Notes: generated from the letters alone by a model not told the origin. DNA of 64,000 bases from JBKBKC01 sp046294265 (GCA_046294265.1 JBKBKC010000009.1:62001-126000); one strand, 5' to 3'; positions 51,809 through 60,019 are shown, counted from the first letter of the stretch. Program-made: numbers and translations.

Positions 51809-53806
51809 ATGCGCCTGATCCGTCTGTATACGCTTATACTTGCTCTGTCCGCGTCATCCTTGGCGGCAGCCCCCTCGCTGCATGCGGTGCTCATCGGAGT
51901 TGGGACATACGAACATCTGGACGCAGATTTGCGCGGACCCCCGCATGACGTGGCGTTGATGGCGCAGGTGCTGCTGGCGCGCGGCGCGGACCCCGCGCGT
52001 GTCATCGCCCTGACGACCGATCCAGAAGCCCCCAGTCTGCCCCCCGGCCTGCGCAAAGATGCTCCGACGCGCGCGGCCATCCTGTCTGCGCTGGCGCAGG
52101 TGGCGGCGGCAGCAGTCCCCGGCGACACCGTTCTGGTGTATTTCTCTGGCCATGGGAGCCAAGCCCCCGACCGCGACGGCGATGAGGTAAGCGGCTATGA
52201 CCAGATCCTGCTGCCCATGGACGCGCGCGGCTGGCGCGGGGCCACGGGCGACGTGGAGAATGCGATCTATGACGATGAGCTGCAGGCCTGGGCGCGCGGC
52301 CTCCTGTTGCGCGAAGTGCAGGTGGTGGGCATCATCGACGCCTGCCATTCCGGCACCGGGTTTCGCGCGCTGACAGGCAGCGGCACCGCCCGCGTGATCG
52401 CACCCGAAACGATGGGCATCCCGGAGGCGGAGCCGCCGGATATGGTGATCCTCGCCCCCGACCTGCCCGGCGAGTTCGTGTTCCTCTACGCCTCGCAGGC
52501 CGACCAGCGGTCGTTCGAATATCCGCTTGACCCCGCCGATCCTTCGGGGCGGTGGCAGGGCGGGTTCACGCTGGCGCTGGCGCGGGGGCTGTCGCGGCAC
52601 CCCGACCTGACCTGGCGGCAGGCGCTGCATCTGGCGCGCGACGCGCTCGCCACCGGCCCGCACCGGCAGGACCCCGACGGCGAGGGGCCGCTGCTGGATG
52701 CGCCCGTCTTTGGGCAAGGGGCGGCATCGCCTCGGTTCCGGGTGGAGGCGGGCAGGCTGCGCGCGGGGCTGCTGGAGGGTCTGGCCGAGGGCGCGCGCGT
52801 CGCGCTGTTCGACGTGCCAGCCGGGGGCACGGCGCTGGCAGAGGCCGAGGTGCGCGCGCCCACGGCGACCGAGACGGGCCTCGCGCCGCCGCCCCCGTCC
52901 GCTGCCCTCTGGGCAGAAATCACCGCCCCCGCCCCGCCCCCACCGCTGCGCCTCGCCACCCCGGTGCGCGCCGATCCGGGCGACGGGTTCGACTATGCCC
53001 CCTGGACCGCCGCGCTGGCGCAGGCCATGGCCGGGGGACTGGCGGTGGAGGCCGCCACCGCCGATCTGGTGCCGATCCTGACCGCGGGCGCGGTGGCGCT
53101 TGCCGGGGCAGATGGTGTTCTGGACCCCACGGGCCCCGGATCGTCGCCCCGGATCGTGCCGCGCGATGGCGAGACGTCGGGGGAGGCCACGCTGCGCATG
53201 ATCGAGACGGCGGCGCATACGCTGCGGCTGCGCGGCGTGCTGGCGGGGATGGCGGGGCGGGGGTTGCTTGCGGGCGGGCGGATGACGCTCGAGGTAGCGC
53301 GCCGCCCTGGTGCCCTGCGCGCCGGGGGCTGCAGACGCGGAGAGGTGGGCGACCCGCAAGCGCATGACCCCGCGCGCGGCGTGGCGCCCTGTGACGAGCT
53401 GTGGCTGACGCTGACCAACGCCACCGGCTCGGCCAAGGACGTGACGCTGTTCTATGTGGCGCAGGATTTCACGGTCACGCCGCTCTGGCCCAAGGGCGGA
53501 TTGTCGGGCCGCCTGCCAATCGGCGGGACCGCGCGCACCGGGCTGCGCATCACGCCCGACACGCCGACGAACGCCGCCGAGGAAATCCTGGTCGTGGCCG
53601 TGGATGCCGACCTGCGTGCCGACAGCACGCCGCTTGCGGCCCTCGCCACCCCCGACCGGCTGCGCGCCACCGGCGAGGAAGCCACGACCGCCATCGTGGC
53701 GGGCCTGCTGGACCCCGACACGGCAACGCGCGCCTTTACCAGCGCCCGACCCGCGCTGACGCTGTTGCGCCAGCCGGTGCGGATCACACCGCCCACCACC
53801 CCCTGA
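51809..53806 (+). CDS. Exported caspase-fold protease (peptidase C14), island caspase 2
   Basis: 665 residues: signal peptide (about 1-21, SLAAAPS), C14 domain with His115 (VYFSGHGSQAP) and Cys179 (IIDACHSGTGF), both intact. It shares the acidic RDGDEVSGYDQILLP segment and the SGHGSQAP core with caspase 1. The C-terminal part carries a DUF4384-like stretch (DVTLFYVAQDFTVTPLWP) matching the corresponding region of caspase 1. It is followed 26 nt later by the chymotrypsin-fold protease gene, probably in one operon. Confidence 0.88.
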   Translation: MRLIRLYTLILALSASSLAAAPSLHAVLIGVGTYEHLDADLRGPPHDVALMAQVLLARGADPARVIALTTDPEAPSLPPGLRKDAPTRAAILSALAQVAAAAVPGDTVLVYFSGHGSQAPDRDGDEVSGYDQILLPMDARGWRGATGDVENAIYDDELQAWARGLLLREVQVVGIIDACHSGTGFRALTGSGTARVIAPETMGIPEAEPPDMVILAPDLPGEFVFLYASQADQRSFEYPLDPADPSGRWQGGFTLALARGLSRHPDLTWRQALHLARDALATGPHRQDPDGEGPLLDAPVFGQGAASPRFRVEAGRLRAGLLEGLAEGARVALFDVPAGGTALAEAEVRAPTATETGLAPPPPSAALWAEITAPAPPPPLRLATPVRADPGDGFDYAPWTAALAQAMAGGLAVEAATADLVPILTAGAVALAGADGVLDPTGPGSSPRIVPRDGETSGEATLRMIETAAHTLRLRGVLAGMAGRGLLAGGRMTLEVARRPGALRAGGCRRGEVGDPQAHDPARGVAPCDELWLTLTNATGSAKDVTLFYVAQDFTVTPLWPKGGLSGRLPIGGTARTGLRITPDTPTNAAEEILVVAVDADLRADSTPLAALATPDRLRATGEEATTAIVAGLLDPDTATRAFTSARPALTLLRQPVRITPPTTP

Positions 53807-53832
53807 CACCCACTCACCGAGGAGGCAAACCG

Positions 53833-54897
53833 ATGACCCGTTTCCTGACCACCACCGCCCTGACGCTGATCCTCGCCGCGCCGATGGCCGCCCAGCCCCC
53901 TGAATTCGCCGCACCCCCGGCCGATCCTGCGCTGACCTCGCCCTTCGCCTTTGCCCAAGCCGGGCAGAAGACCGCGCGGGCGAGCGACGCCGAGGCGGCA
54001 GCCGAAGCGTCGGGCGCGCGGGTGGTGGGCGGCGAGATCGCGGCCCCCGGTGCCTGGCCCTGGCAGGTGGCCCTGCTGATCTCGGGGCAGCCGGTGGGGC
54101 CCGGCGCGCAGTTCTGCGGCGGCTCGATTCTGTTGGAGGAATGGGTGCTGACGGCGGCGCATTGCCTGCACATGCAGGCGCCCGACGGGCGGTGGGGCAA
54201 CTTGCGGCCTGAGGCGCTGCAGGTGCTGGTGGGGGCCAACGATCTGGTGCCGGGCCAGGGCGACGCGGTGCCGGTGCGTTCGGTGCATGTGCATCCCGAT
54301 TATGTCGGCACCGAATACGACAACGATATCGCGCTGATCCGGCTGGCGCGCGCGCCGCAGGTGCCCTTTGCCACGATCACAGTTCCCACGGCGGAGTTCG
54401 GCGATTATCTCGACCAGCCCGGCGTGGTCACCATGGTCACCGGCTGGGGTTTGATCGAGGGCGGGCGGCAGCCCGTCGCGCTGCGGCAGGCCGAGATCCA
54501 GATGATGGACCGATCCCTGTGCAACGCGGCGCTGATGGAGGCCAAGGCGAACGAGGCGGTGAAGGGCTTTGCCCATGCCGTCACCACCTTCGGCGTCAAG
54601 GAGGATGACGCCTATGCCCTGTGGGACCAGCTTGTGGCAAAGGCGCCGCCGCCGATGTCGGGCAACATGCTGTGTTCGGGCACGTTCGAGGGCGGGCGCA
54701 CTGCCTGTTCGGGCGACAGCGGCGGGCCGCTGGTGGTGGCGCTGAAAGACGGCAGCTATGTCCAGGCGGGGGTGGTGAGCTGGGGGCTGTCGGGCGCGGG
54801 CGGCAAAGGCTGCAACGAAAAGGCTCCTTTCTCGGCCTACACGCGGGTGTCGAACTATCTGCCGTGGATGGAGACCGTCGTGGCGGCAAACCGCTGA
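53833..54897 (+). CDS. Exported chymotrypsin-fold serine protease (S1 family)
   Basis: 354 residues: signal peptide (1-20), a propeptide to about Arg63, then VVGGEIAAPGAWPWQ, the classical activation start. Triad: His110 (LTAAHCLH), Asp165 (DNDIALIR), Ser296 (CSGDSGGPL). Cysteines suggest disulphides. The S1-pocket base, six residues before the Ser, is Thr, not the Asp of trypsin, so Arg/Lys specificity is doubtful. Needing propeptide cleavage, it could be activated by the co-encoded caspase (inference). GGAGG 7 nt before ATG 53833 fixes the start. Confidence 0.9.
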   Translation: MTRFLTTTALTLILAAPMAAQPPEFAAPPADPALTSPFAFAQAGQKTARASDAEAAAEASGARVVGGEIAAPGAWPWQVALLISGQPVGPGAQFCGGSILLEEWVLTAAHCLHMQAPDGRWGNLRPEALQVLVGANDLVPGQGDAVPVRSVHVHPDYVGTEYDNDIALIRLARAPQVPFATITVPTAEFGDYLDQPGVVTMVTGWGLIEGGRQPVALRQAEIQMMDRSLCNAALMEAKANEAVKGFAHAVTTFGVKEDDAYALWDQLVAKAPPPMSGNMLCSGTFEGGRTACSGDSGGPLVVALKDGSYVQAGVVSWGLSGAGGKGCNEKAPFSAYTRVSNYLPWMETVVAANR

Positions 54898-54912
54898 GGC
54901 GGTGAGACACGG

Positions 54913-54997
54913 GCGGGGTGTCCCACGATGGGACACCTTTCCACCCCAATGAAATCAATGTCTTGACCTCCTTCCCTTCATCATCCGTTAACACCTG
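54913..54997 (-). repeat. 85-bp dispersed repeat, copy 2
   Basis: Inverted relative to copy 1 at 12995-13079, same length, 66 of 85 positions identical. The palindrome here is GGTGTCCCA-CGA-TGGGACACC, a perfect 9-bp stem. It again lies between two converging genes. Confidence 0.75.
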
Positions 54998-55025
54998 CAT
55001 TCCAGGTGCCGCCCGCACACGACAT

Positions 55026-55053
55026 GGGGCGGCCCGGTTTCCCGGGCCGCCCC
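55026..55053. terminator. Bidirectional GC hairpin before the secreted-protein stop
   Basis: GGGGCGGCCCGG-TTTC-CCGGGCCGCCCC, a perfect 12-bp stem with a 4-nt loop, between the convergent S1 protease and the C-x10-C protein genes. Confidence 0.7.
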
Positions 55054-55081
55054 TGATGCCCGCCCAAGTCCCGGGCGTGGT

Positions 55082-55768
55082 TCAGTTGGTCAGCAGATAA
55101 TAGCTGTTGCGCTTGCGGCCGACGTTCTGGACGACAATGTAGAAATACCCGTTCCAGGCAGGGACGAAATCGCAATAGAGCTTGTCCGACCAGCTCACGT
55201 CATAGCAGATCGTGTTGCCGTTCTCGTCGGTGATCAACACGTCGAGGTTGGAATCGCCATCGCCCACCACGGCCACCTCGGCATAGGACTTGCCGTAGAA
55301 CGGCACCTTCCAGCGGTCGGTGCTGCCTGCGGGCAGCCGCGACAGGGTGCGCGAGGCCCCGCCGATGCGCCCGCGCGAGCCTTCGGCCTCGACATCCTCG
55401 ATCAGGCCCAGCAGAACCTCATCCTCGCCTGCGAGCGCGCGGGCCGAGGCCATCATGGCGGCGGCATCAATCGGGCCATCGGCGGCGTCTGCCTCTTCGG
55501 TCGCATCGCTCCCTTCGGTTTCCCGCTCACGCTCGACATCGGTGAAAGTGACGCCCGCCGCCAGTTTCGCGGCCGTGAGCACGGTCAGCGCATCCTTGTT
55601 GGCCATGCCGACGGCATAGAGATCCTGCGCCAGCGCAAGTTGCCCGGTGCCGCCACGGGTGCCCGTGCCTGCCGGATCGACGTTGGTGCCGGATTTGTCC
55701 TCGGCCAGGGTCGGGGTCGCCAGGGTCACGAGCGCGGTGGTCGCGAGGATGGCGGAAATACGTTTCAT
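55082..55768 (-). CDS. Secreted beta-rich protein with C-x10-C pair (paralogue of the protein at 46 kb)
   Basis: 228 residues: signal peptide ending near TLAED, helical region (KDALTVLTAAKLAAGVT; ALAGEDEVLLGLIEDVEAEG), acidic insert (about 85-105), and a C-terminal beta-sandwich (SYAEVAVVGDGDSNLDVLIT; YFYIVVQNVGRKRNSYYLLTN). The cysteine pair and the ending YxLxTN are shared with 46034-46663. Monocistronic, with palindrome site C about 104-120 bp upstream. AAGGAGGA precedes the ATG. Function unknown. Confidence 0.75.
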   Translation of the reverse strand: MKRISAILATTALVTLATPTLAEDKSGTNVDPAGTGTRGGTGQLALAQDLYAVGMANKDALTVLTAAKLAAGVTFTDVERERETEGSDATEEADAADGPIDAAAMMASARALAGEDEVLLGLIEDVEAEGSRGRIGGASRTLSRLPAGSTDRWKVPFYGKSYAEVAVVGDGDSNLDVLITDENGNTICYDVSWSDKLYCDFVPAWNGYFYIVVQNVGRKRNSYYLLTN

Positions 55769-55831
55769 TCGAAGTATCCTCCTTGTGAGTCAGGGCGCCT
55801 GCCAAGCATGCGGCACATCGCCTCTGCCCCC

Positions 55832-55860
55832 AATCTTGCACCGCGCAGTGGCCCTGTGAA
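55832..55860 (-). promoter_or_regulatory. Possible promoter of the secreted protein gene at 55 kb
   Basis: Minus strand TTCACA (55860-55855), 17-nt spacer, AAGATT (55837-55832). The -10 is poor, but the spacing puts operator site C at about -55, as at the other island promoters. Confidence 0.3.
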
Positions 55861-55871
55861 GCCTGCAAGGC

Positions 55872-55888
55872 ATGACAAATGCGGTCAT
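55872..55888. promoter_or_regulatory. Island operator site C
   Basis: ATGACAAATGCGGTCAT. It overlaps the stop codon of the helical-repeat gene and lies upstream of the C-x10-C protein gene on the same strand. Confidence 0.68.
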
Positions 55889-57309
55889 GGCGCTGGCAGG
55901 ACCAGCGCGCAGCCCATGCCGGGCACGTCTGGGCAGATTGCGGCGGGGTCACGGCTGGCAAGGGCATGGGCCGCAGCGATCAGGATTTCCGCGCTGCGGC
56001 GGCGGGCCGCGCGGGTGAGGTCGCCGGGGGTCGGGCCAGCCTCGGGTGCAATGCCCTGCACGAGGTCCAGCGCCCCTTCAGCCGCGCCGGCGAGGAGGAG
56101 GTATTCGGCAGCCTCGGTGCGCAGGAAGGTGGTGTCGATCACCCCGCCCGGTGTGGCGGCGGCAAGCGCGCGGGCCGTGGCATCGCGCAGGCGGGGCAGA
56201 TCGACGGCATCCCATGTGGCGGCCATCGCGGCCTGGTTTGTGGCGCGGTAGAAGGTCATGAGCGCGGCATGATCCGCCTCGCCCCGCGCCTCGGCCTGGG
56301 CGCGGGCCTGATCGAGGAGGGCATCGGCGGCGGCGGCATCCCCGGCCGCCTGCGCCAGCTGCACCCGGGGCAGAAGGAGGGTGATGCGCCAGTCGGCGGC
56401 GCGGTTCACCATTTCGGCCAGCGTCAGGGCGGAGGTGGCGGTGGCGGCATCGCCTTCGGACAGGGCGGCGCGGGCGCGCCAGTAGAACAGTTCCGTCATC
56501 CGCGCGCGTGAGGCATCGGGAAGGGGATAGCGCCAGACCGGATCACCCCCCACCTGCCAACCCGGGGCGAGCACGCGCGCGGCGCCCTCGTCCAGCGTGG
56601 CGCGGGCCTCGGGGATGCGCCCCATGAGAAAGAGGGCGCGGCCCGCGAGCGCCCGCGCCTCGGCCATCAAAAAGGCGGTGTCGGCGGGGGCAAAGCCCGC
56701 ATCGGGGGGCAGGTCGGCGCGGGCGGCGGCGGTGAGGGCGGCCATGTAGTCGCGCCGCTCCAGCGCGGCATCGGCCACATCGAGCGCGCGGCGGGCGAGG
56801 GTCAGGGCAGAGGTGTTGAAAGCGGTCAGGTCGCCCCGCGCCCAGTCCTGCACATAGCCGCCCAGGTCATCCGCCGCCGCATCGCCGAAGCGCGCGCGCA
56901 GCGAGGGCAGCGACAGGGTTGCGGCCTCGACCGCCTCGGCAAACCGGCCAAGGTCGGCCAGGGCATAGGCGCGCGACACCTCAAGCATCGCGGCCTCATC
57001 GGCGAAGGCGGGGCCGCCCTGGCGGGCAAGGTCCAGCCCCTCTTCAGCGATGCGCAGGGCATAGGCGGGGTTTTCGCCAGTGTTGCGGATGCTGTCGGCC
57101 AGGATGGCAAAGGCGATGGCCCAGTCGGGGGTCAGCAGGGTGGTGCGCCGCGCCTCGCGGATGCCACGGTCGATGTGGCGCCAGGCACCTTCGATGTCGT
57201 CCTGTTCAAGATAGGCACCCAGGCCGTCGATCAGGGCATAGGGGTCGGGGGTCTGGGCCGCCGCCGGGGCGCCGCAGGCAAGGGTGAGGGCGAGGAGAGC
57301 CGCCCTCAT
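55885..57309 (-). CDS. Secreted helical-repeat (TPR-like) protein coupled to the CHAT protease
   Basis: 474 residues: signal peptide (MRAALLALTLACGAPAAAQ), then an almost all-helical Ala-rich protein with repeated 34-residue-like helix pairs (IAEEGLDLARQGGPAFADEA; SRAYALADLGRFAEAVEAAT; GRALFLMGRIPEARATLDEG), consistent with TPR/SEL1-type solenoids. Its ATG overlaps the CHAT stop (ATGA). TPR repeats and CHAT domains are commonly fused elsewhere; here the two halves are separate exported proteins, so it is a likely partner or substrate recruiter. Confidence 0.75.
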   Translation of the reverse strand: MRAALLALTLACGAPAAAQTPDPYALIDGLGAYLEQDDIEGAWRHIDRGIREARRTTLLTPDWAIAFAILADSIRNTGENPAYALRIAEEGLDLARQGGPAFADEAAMLEVSRAYALADLGRFAEAVEAATLSLPSLRARFGDAAADDLGGYVQDWARGDLTAFNTSALTLARRALDVADAALERRDYMAALTAAARADLPPDAGFAPADTAFLMAEARALAGRALFLMGRIPEARATLDEGAARVLAPGWQVGGDPVWRYPLPDASRARMTELFYWRARAALSEGDAATATSALTLAEMVNRAADWRITLLLPRVQLAQAAGDAAAADALLDQARAQAEARGEADHAALMTFYRATNQAAMAATWDAVDLPRLRDATARALAAATPGGVIDTTFLRTEAAEYLLLAGAAEGALDLVQGIAPEAGPTPGDLTRAARRRSAEILIAAAHALASRDPAAICPDVPGMGCALVLPAP

Positions 57310-58916
57310 CGCCCGTCGCCCACCAGCACGAAGGGCGCCCAGGCCGAGGGGTGGGCCAGCGTGGGGTCGCGCGTATCCTGCATCACCGCGATCATCGCGC
57401 GGCGCAGCGCGTCGGCCTTGCCCGTCGCCTGACCGGCATCGAGGGCGGCGAAGGCCCCCGAGGTCAGGCGCGCCGCCGCATCGTCTCGCACCGGCCAGTG
57501 CGACACCAGCACCGCCCGCGCCCCCGCGAACAGGAACGCCCGCGCGAGGCCCGACAGCCCCTCGGCCCCCGGCCCGTTGGCCCCGGCGGTGTTGCAGGCC
57601 GACAGGATCACCCAGTCGGCATCCAGCCGCAGTTCAGCGATTTCCGAGGCGGTCAAGAGGCCGTCATCCAGCGGCGTGGGGGTGTCGGGCGGGGTCAGGA
57701 CAAGGGCGGGTTCGTCAAGGCCCGGCATCTCGCCCGACAACAGGCCGTGGGTGGCGAAGACGACGATGCGGCGGTTCGACAGGTCGGCGGATTTCACCGC
57801 CGTTTCGGTGGCATCCGTGCCCAGGATCACGTCGCGGGGGGCGGCACCAAGGCTCTGGGCGATGGCGCGCAGTTCGCTGCGGGTTTGCGGCAGCGGGGCC
57901 AGGGCGCGCAGGCGGGCGGGGTCCGCCAGGCCCCCGCGCATCAGGGGGGCACCGCCCTCGGCCACCCCGCGGGTGAGGGCGGCCACCTGCATCGCGCCGT
58001 CAAAGGCGGGATCGCCGTAGCCCGCAAAGGCCAGCCGGTCCGGGGCGGGGGCTGGCAGGCCGCGCAGGGCGCGCAGGCTTTCCACCGAGGGCAGCACGGT
58101 CAGCGCGTGGCGCCGGATCAGCCAGGGCGAGGCGCGCAGCGCGGCGGGATCGGCATCGTCGCCCTCGGGCGGGTCGGTGAGGAGGAGGCCGAAGGGCAAG
58201 GCCGTCAGCGCGCCGTCGGGCACCAGATAGACATGCGCGGCCTGGGCCAGCACGGGGTCGAGCGGTTCAAGGAGATAGCGGTAGAGCAGCCAGGCAATGC
58301 CGCGCGGAAAGGCGTTGCCTGCCGGTGCCACGGGGTCGAGCGCCACGGCGGCGCGGGCGGGCGCCCCGGTGGGGTCAAGCGTGGCGCGCAGGCGTGAGAC
58401 GGCATCCGACATGGTGCCGGGGTCGATGGTGACCGCCGAGAGGCCCACGCGGTGGGGCGAGACCGCCCAGACAAAGGTCTGGCGCTGGCCGGCAAAGATC
58501 AGGACCAGCGCCTCGTCCGGTGCCAGAAGGGCCTGCACGCTGGCGATGTCGAGGGGGGCCGTGGCGGCGGCAGGCGGGGTGCGGGCGGCGATCCGGTTGG
58601 CGAGGCGGGCGATCTCGGCGGCCAGGGCCTCCGCCTCGCCAGTCAGGCGGATGCGGTCGGCGGCGGGATCGGTCAGCGCCGCCTGGACCTCGGCCAGCCG
58701 GTTCTGCGCGGCTTGGCGCGCGCGCAGGGCGGCGGCAAGGTCCGGGTCGGCGGCCCCCGCCCGCTCGGCGATCTGCGCCAGCGCCTCGCCTGCGGCGCTG
58801 GTCATCGCGGCCTGTGCGGCGCGGAAGGTCTGGTCGATGCGGTCACGCTCTTCCTGCGCGCGCAGGCCGGCAGGCAGGGCAAGGGCGAGGAGCAGGCAGA
58901 ACAGACGCAGGACCAT
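57306..58916 (-). CDS. Exported CHAT-domain protease
   Basis: 536 residues: signal peptide (about 1-20, PAGLRA|QE), a helical coiled-coil-like region (25-115), and a C-terminal CHAT domain with the caspase-like dyad His390 (VVFATHGLLSG) and Cys441 (VILSACNTAG), followed by ARAFLFAGARAVLVSHWPV, the signature end of CHAT domains. Clan CD, distantly related to the two C14 caspases of the island. ATG 58916 starts the signal peptide. Transcribed with the helical-repeat gene from the site D region. Confidence 0.9.
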   Translation of the reverse strand: MVLRLFCLLLALALPAGLRAQEERDRIDQTFRAAQAAMTSAAGEALAQIAERAGAADPDLAAALRARQAAQNRLAEVQAALTDPAADRIRLTGEAEALAAEIARLANRIAARTPPAAATAPLDIASVQALLAPDEALVLIFAGQRQTFVWAVSPHRVGLSAVTIDPGTMSDAVSRLRATLDPTGAPARAAVALDPVAPAGNAFPRGIAWLLYRYLLEPLDPVLAQAAHVYLVPDGALTALPFGLLLTDPPEGDDADPAALRASPWLIRRHALTVLPSVESLRALRGLPAPAPDRLAFAGYGDPAFDGAMQVAALTRGVAEGGAPLMRGGLADPARLRALAPLPQTRSELRAIAQSLGAAPRDVILGTDATETAVKSADLSNRRIVVFATHGLLSGEMPGLDEPALVLTPPDTPTPLDDGLLTASEIAELRLDADWVILSACNTAGANGPGAEGLSGLARAFLFAGARAVLVSHWPVRDDAAARLTSGAFAALDAGQATGKADALRRAMIAVMQDTRDPTLAHPSAWAPFVLVGDGR

Positions 58917-58955
58917 GGCGGGGGCAGCGTGGCGCGGGGGGCCTGGCCGCGTCAA

Positions 58956-58972
58956 ATGAAATCCGCCGTCAT
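58956..58972. promoter_or_regulatory. Island operator site D
   Basis: ATGAAATCCGCCGTCAT, one change from ATGAC-N7-GTCAT and with the same spacing. It lies 40 bp upstream of the CHAT start and abuts a TTGACG -35-like hexamer on the minus strand (58955-58950). Confidence 0.55.
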
Positions 58973-58981
58973 GCCGCCGCC

Positions 58982-60019
58982 TCAGGGCTGGGTCATCGCC
59001 GCGTCCCATTCGCGCAGGAAATTGCGCCGCGTCAGCCGGTCCAGCGGCACCAAAAGGCCCGGGTCCAGCCGGATCGGCCGGATATGCGCGGACAACTGGA
59101 TCGCGCCCTCGGTCAGCGGCGGAAAGCCGGTGTCGCCACGGCTGATGCGTTGTCCTTCGGCCCCGATCAGGAAATCGAGGAAGGCGGCCCCCAGATCGGG
59201 GCGCGCCGCCGTCACCGGGATCAGCGCCGAGCGCAACAGCGCGAGGCTGAAATCCTGCAACTCGATCACGGCGGCGTCGGGGATGCGGCGGGCGTGGGTG
59301 GCGGCGTAACTGCCCACCACGTTGTAGGCGACAAAGACGCGGCCCGCCGCCAGATCCTCGATCATGTCCACCGAACAGCAGTAAAGCCGCGCATCGAGCC
59401 GCCCCATCACCTCGGCCAGCCGCCAGAAGGCATCGGTCTGGCGCGCGTCCTGCGTGGCGAACATGTAGCCCACGCGCGAGGCATGGGGATCATAGGTGGC
59501 GATGCGGCCCCGGAACCTGTCGGGGTTTTCACGCAGAAGGGCGATCAGGTCGCGCCGTGTTTCCGGGATGGGCAGCCCCTCCAACCCCCGGCGCGACACG
59601 ATGGTGACCACCGGTTCCAGCGCGAAACCGAAAAGCCGGTCGCGCCAGCGCGCCCAAGGCGGCAGGGCCGTGGCGGCATCCGAGGCGTGGGGGGAGGCGA
59701 AGCCGTCATTGGCCAGTTTCATCTGCAGGTCCATGGCCGAGGAGATCACCAGATCGAAGGCCGCCCCCTCATCCGCAATGGCGCGGAACACCTCTTGCGA
59801 CGAGGCCATGGTGTAGCGCAGCGAAAGGTCGGGGCGGGCGGCGAGGAATGCCGCAACGAGCGGAGCCGCGATGTCGATGTCGGTGGTGGAGAGGACCGAC
59901 AGTTCCGCCCGCGCGGCGCCGCCCACAAAGAGATGTTCCTCCTCCACCTCAAAGGCGGTGGCGTGTTGGGTCAGCAACAGCACCGCGATCAGGCCGCGGG
60001 CAAGGTCAGACAGGCGCAT
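58982..60019 (-). CDS. Periplasmic ABC-type solute-binding protein linked to a two-component system
   Basis: 345 residues with a signal peptide (1-22) and a type 2 periplasmic-binding fold of the ferric/spermidine class (VLSTTDIDIAAPLVAAFLAA; FDLVISSAMDLQMKLAND). No permease or ATPase gene is nearby. Its start lies inside the kinase gene (31-nt overlap), so it is co-translated with tctE-tctD. I infer it presents a ligand to the kinase, as proposed for orphan binding proteins next to TctDE systems. Confidence 0.82.
   Translation of the reverse strand: MRLSDLARGLIAVLLLTQHATAFEVEEEHLFVGGAARAELSVLSTTDIDIAAPLVAAFLAARPDLSLRYTMASSQEVFRAIADEGAAFDLVISSAMDLQMKLANDGFASPHASDAATALPPWARWRDRLFGFALEPVVTIVSRRGLEGLPIPETRRDLIALLRENPDRFRGRIATYDPHASRVGYMFATQDARQTDAFWRLAEVMGRLDARLYCCSVDMIEDLAAGRVFVAYNVVGSYAATHARRIPDAAVIELQDFSLALLRSALIPVTAARPDLGAAFLDFLIGAEGQRISRGDTGFPPLTEGAIQLSAHIRPIRLDPGLLVPLDRLTRRNFLREWDAAMTQP

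Noticed and set aside
51854..53914. Long open frame opposite caspase 2
   Set aside because: Same kind of shadow; caspase 2 has a signal peptide, catalytic dyad and promoter on the other strand.
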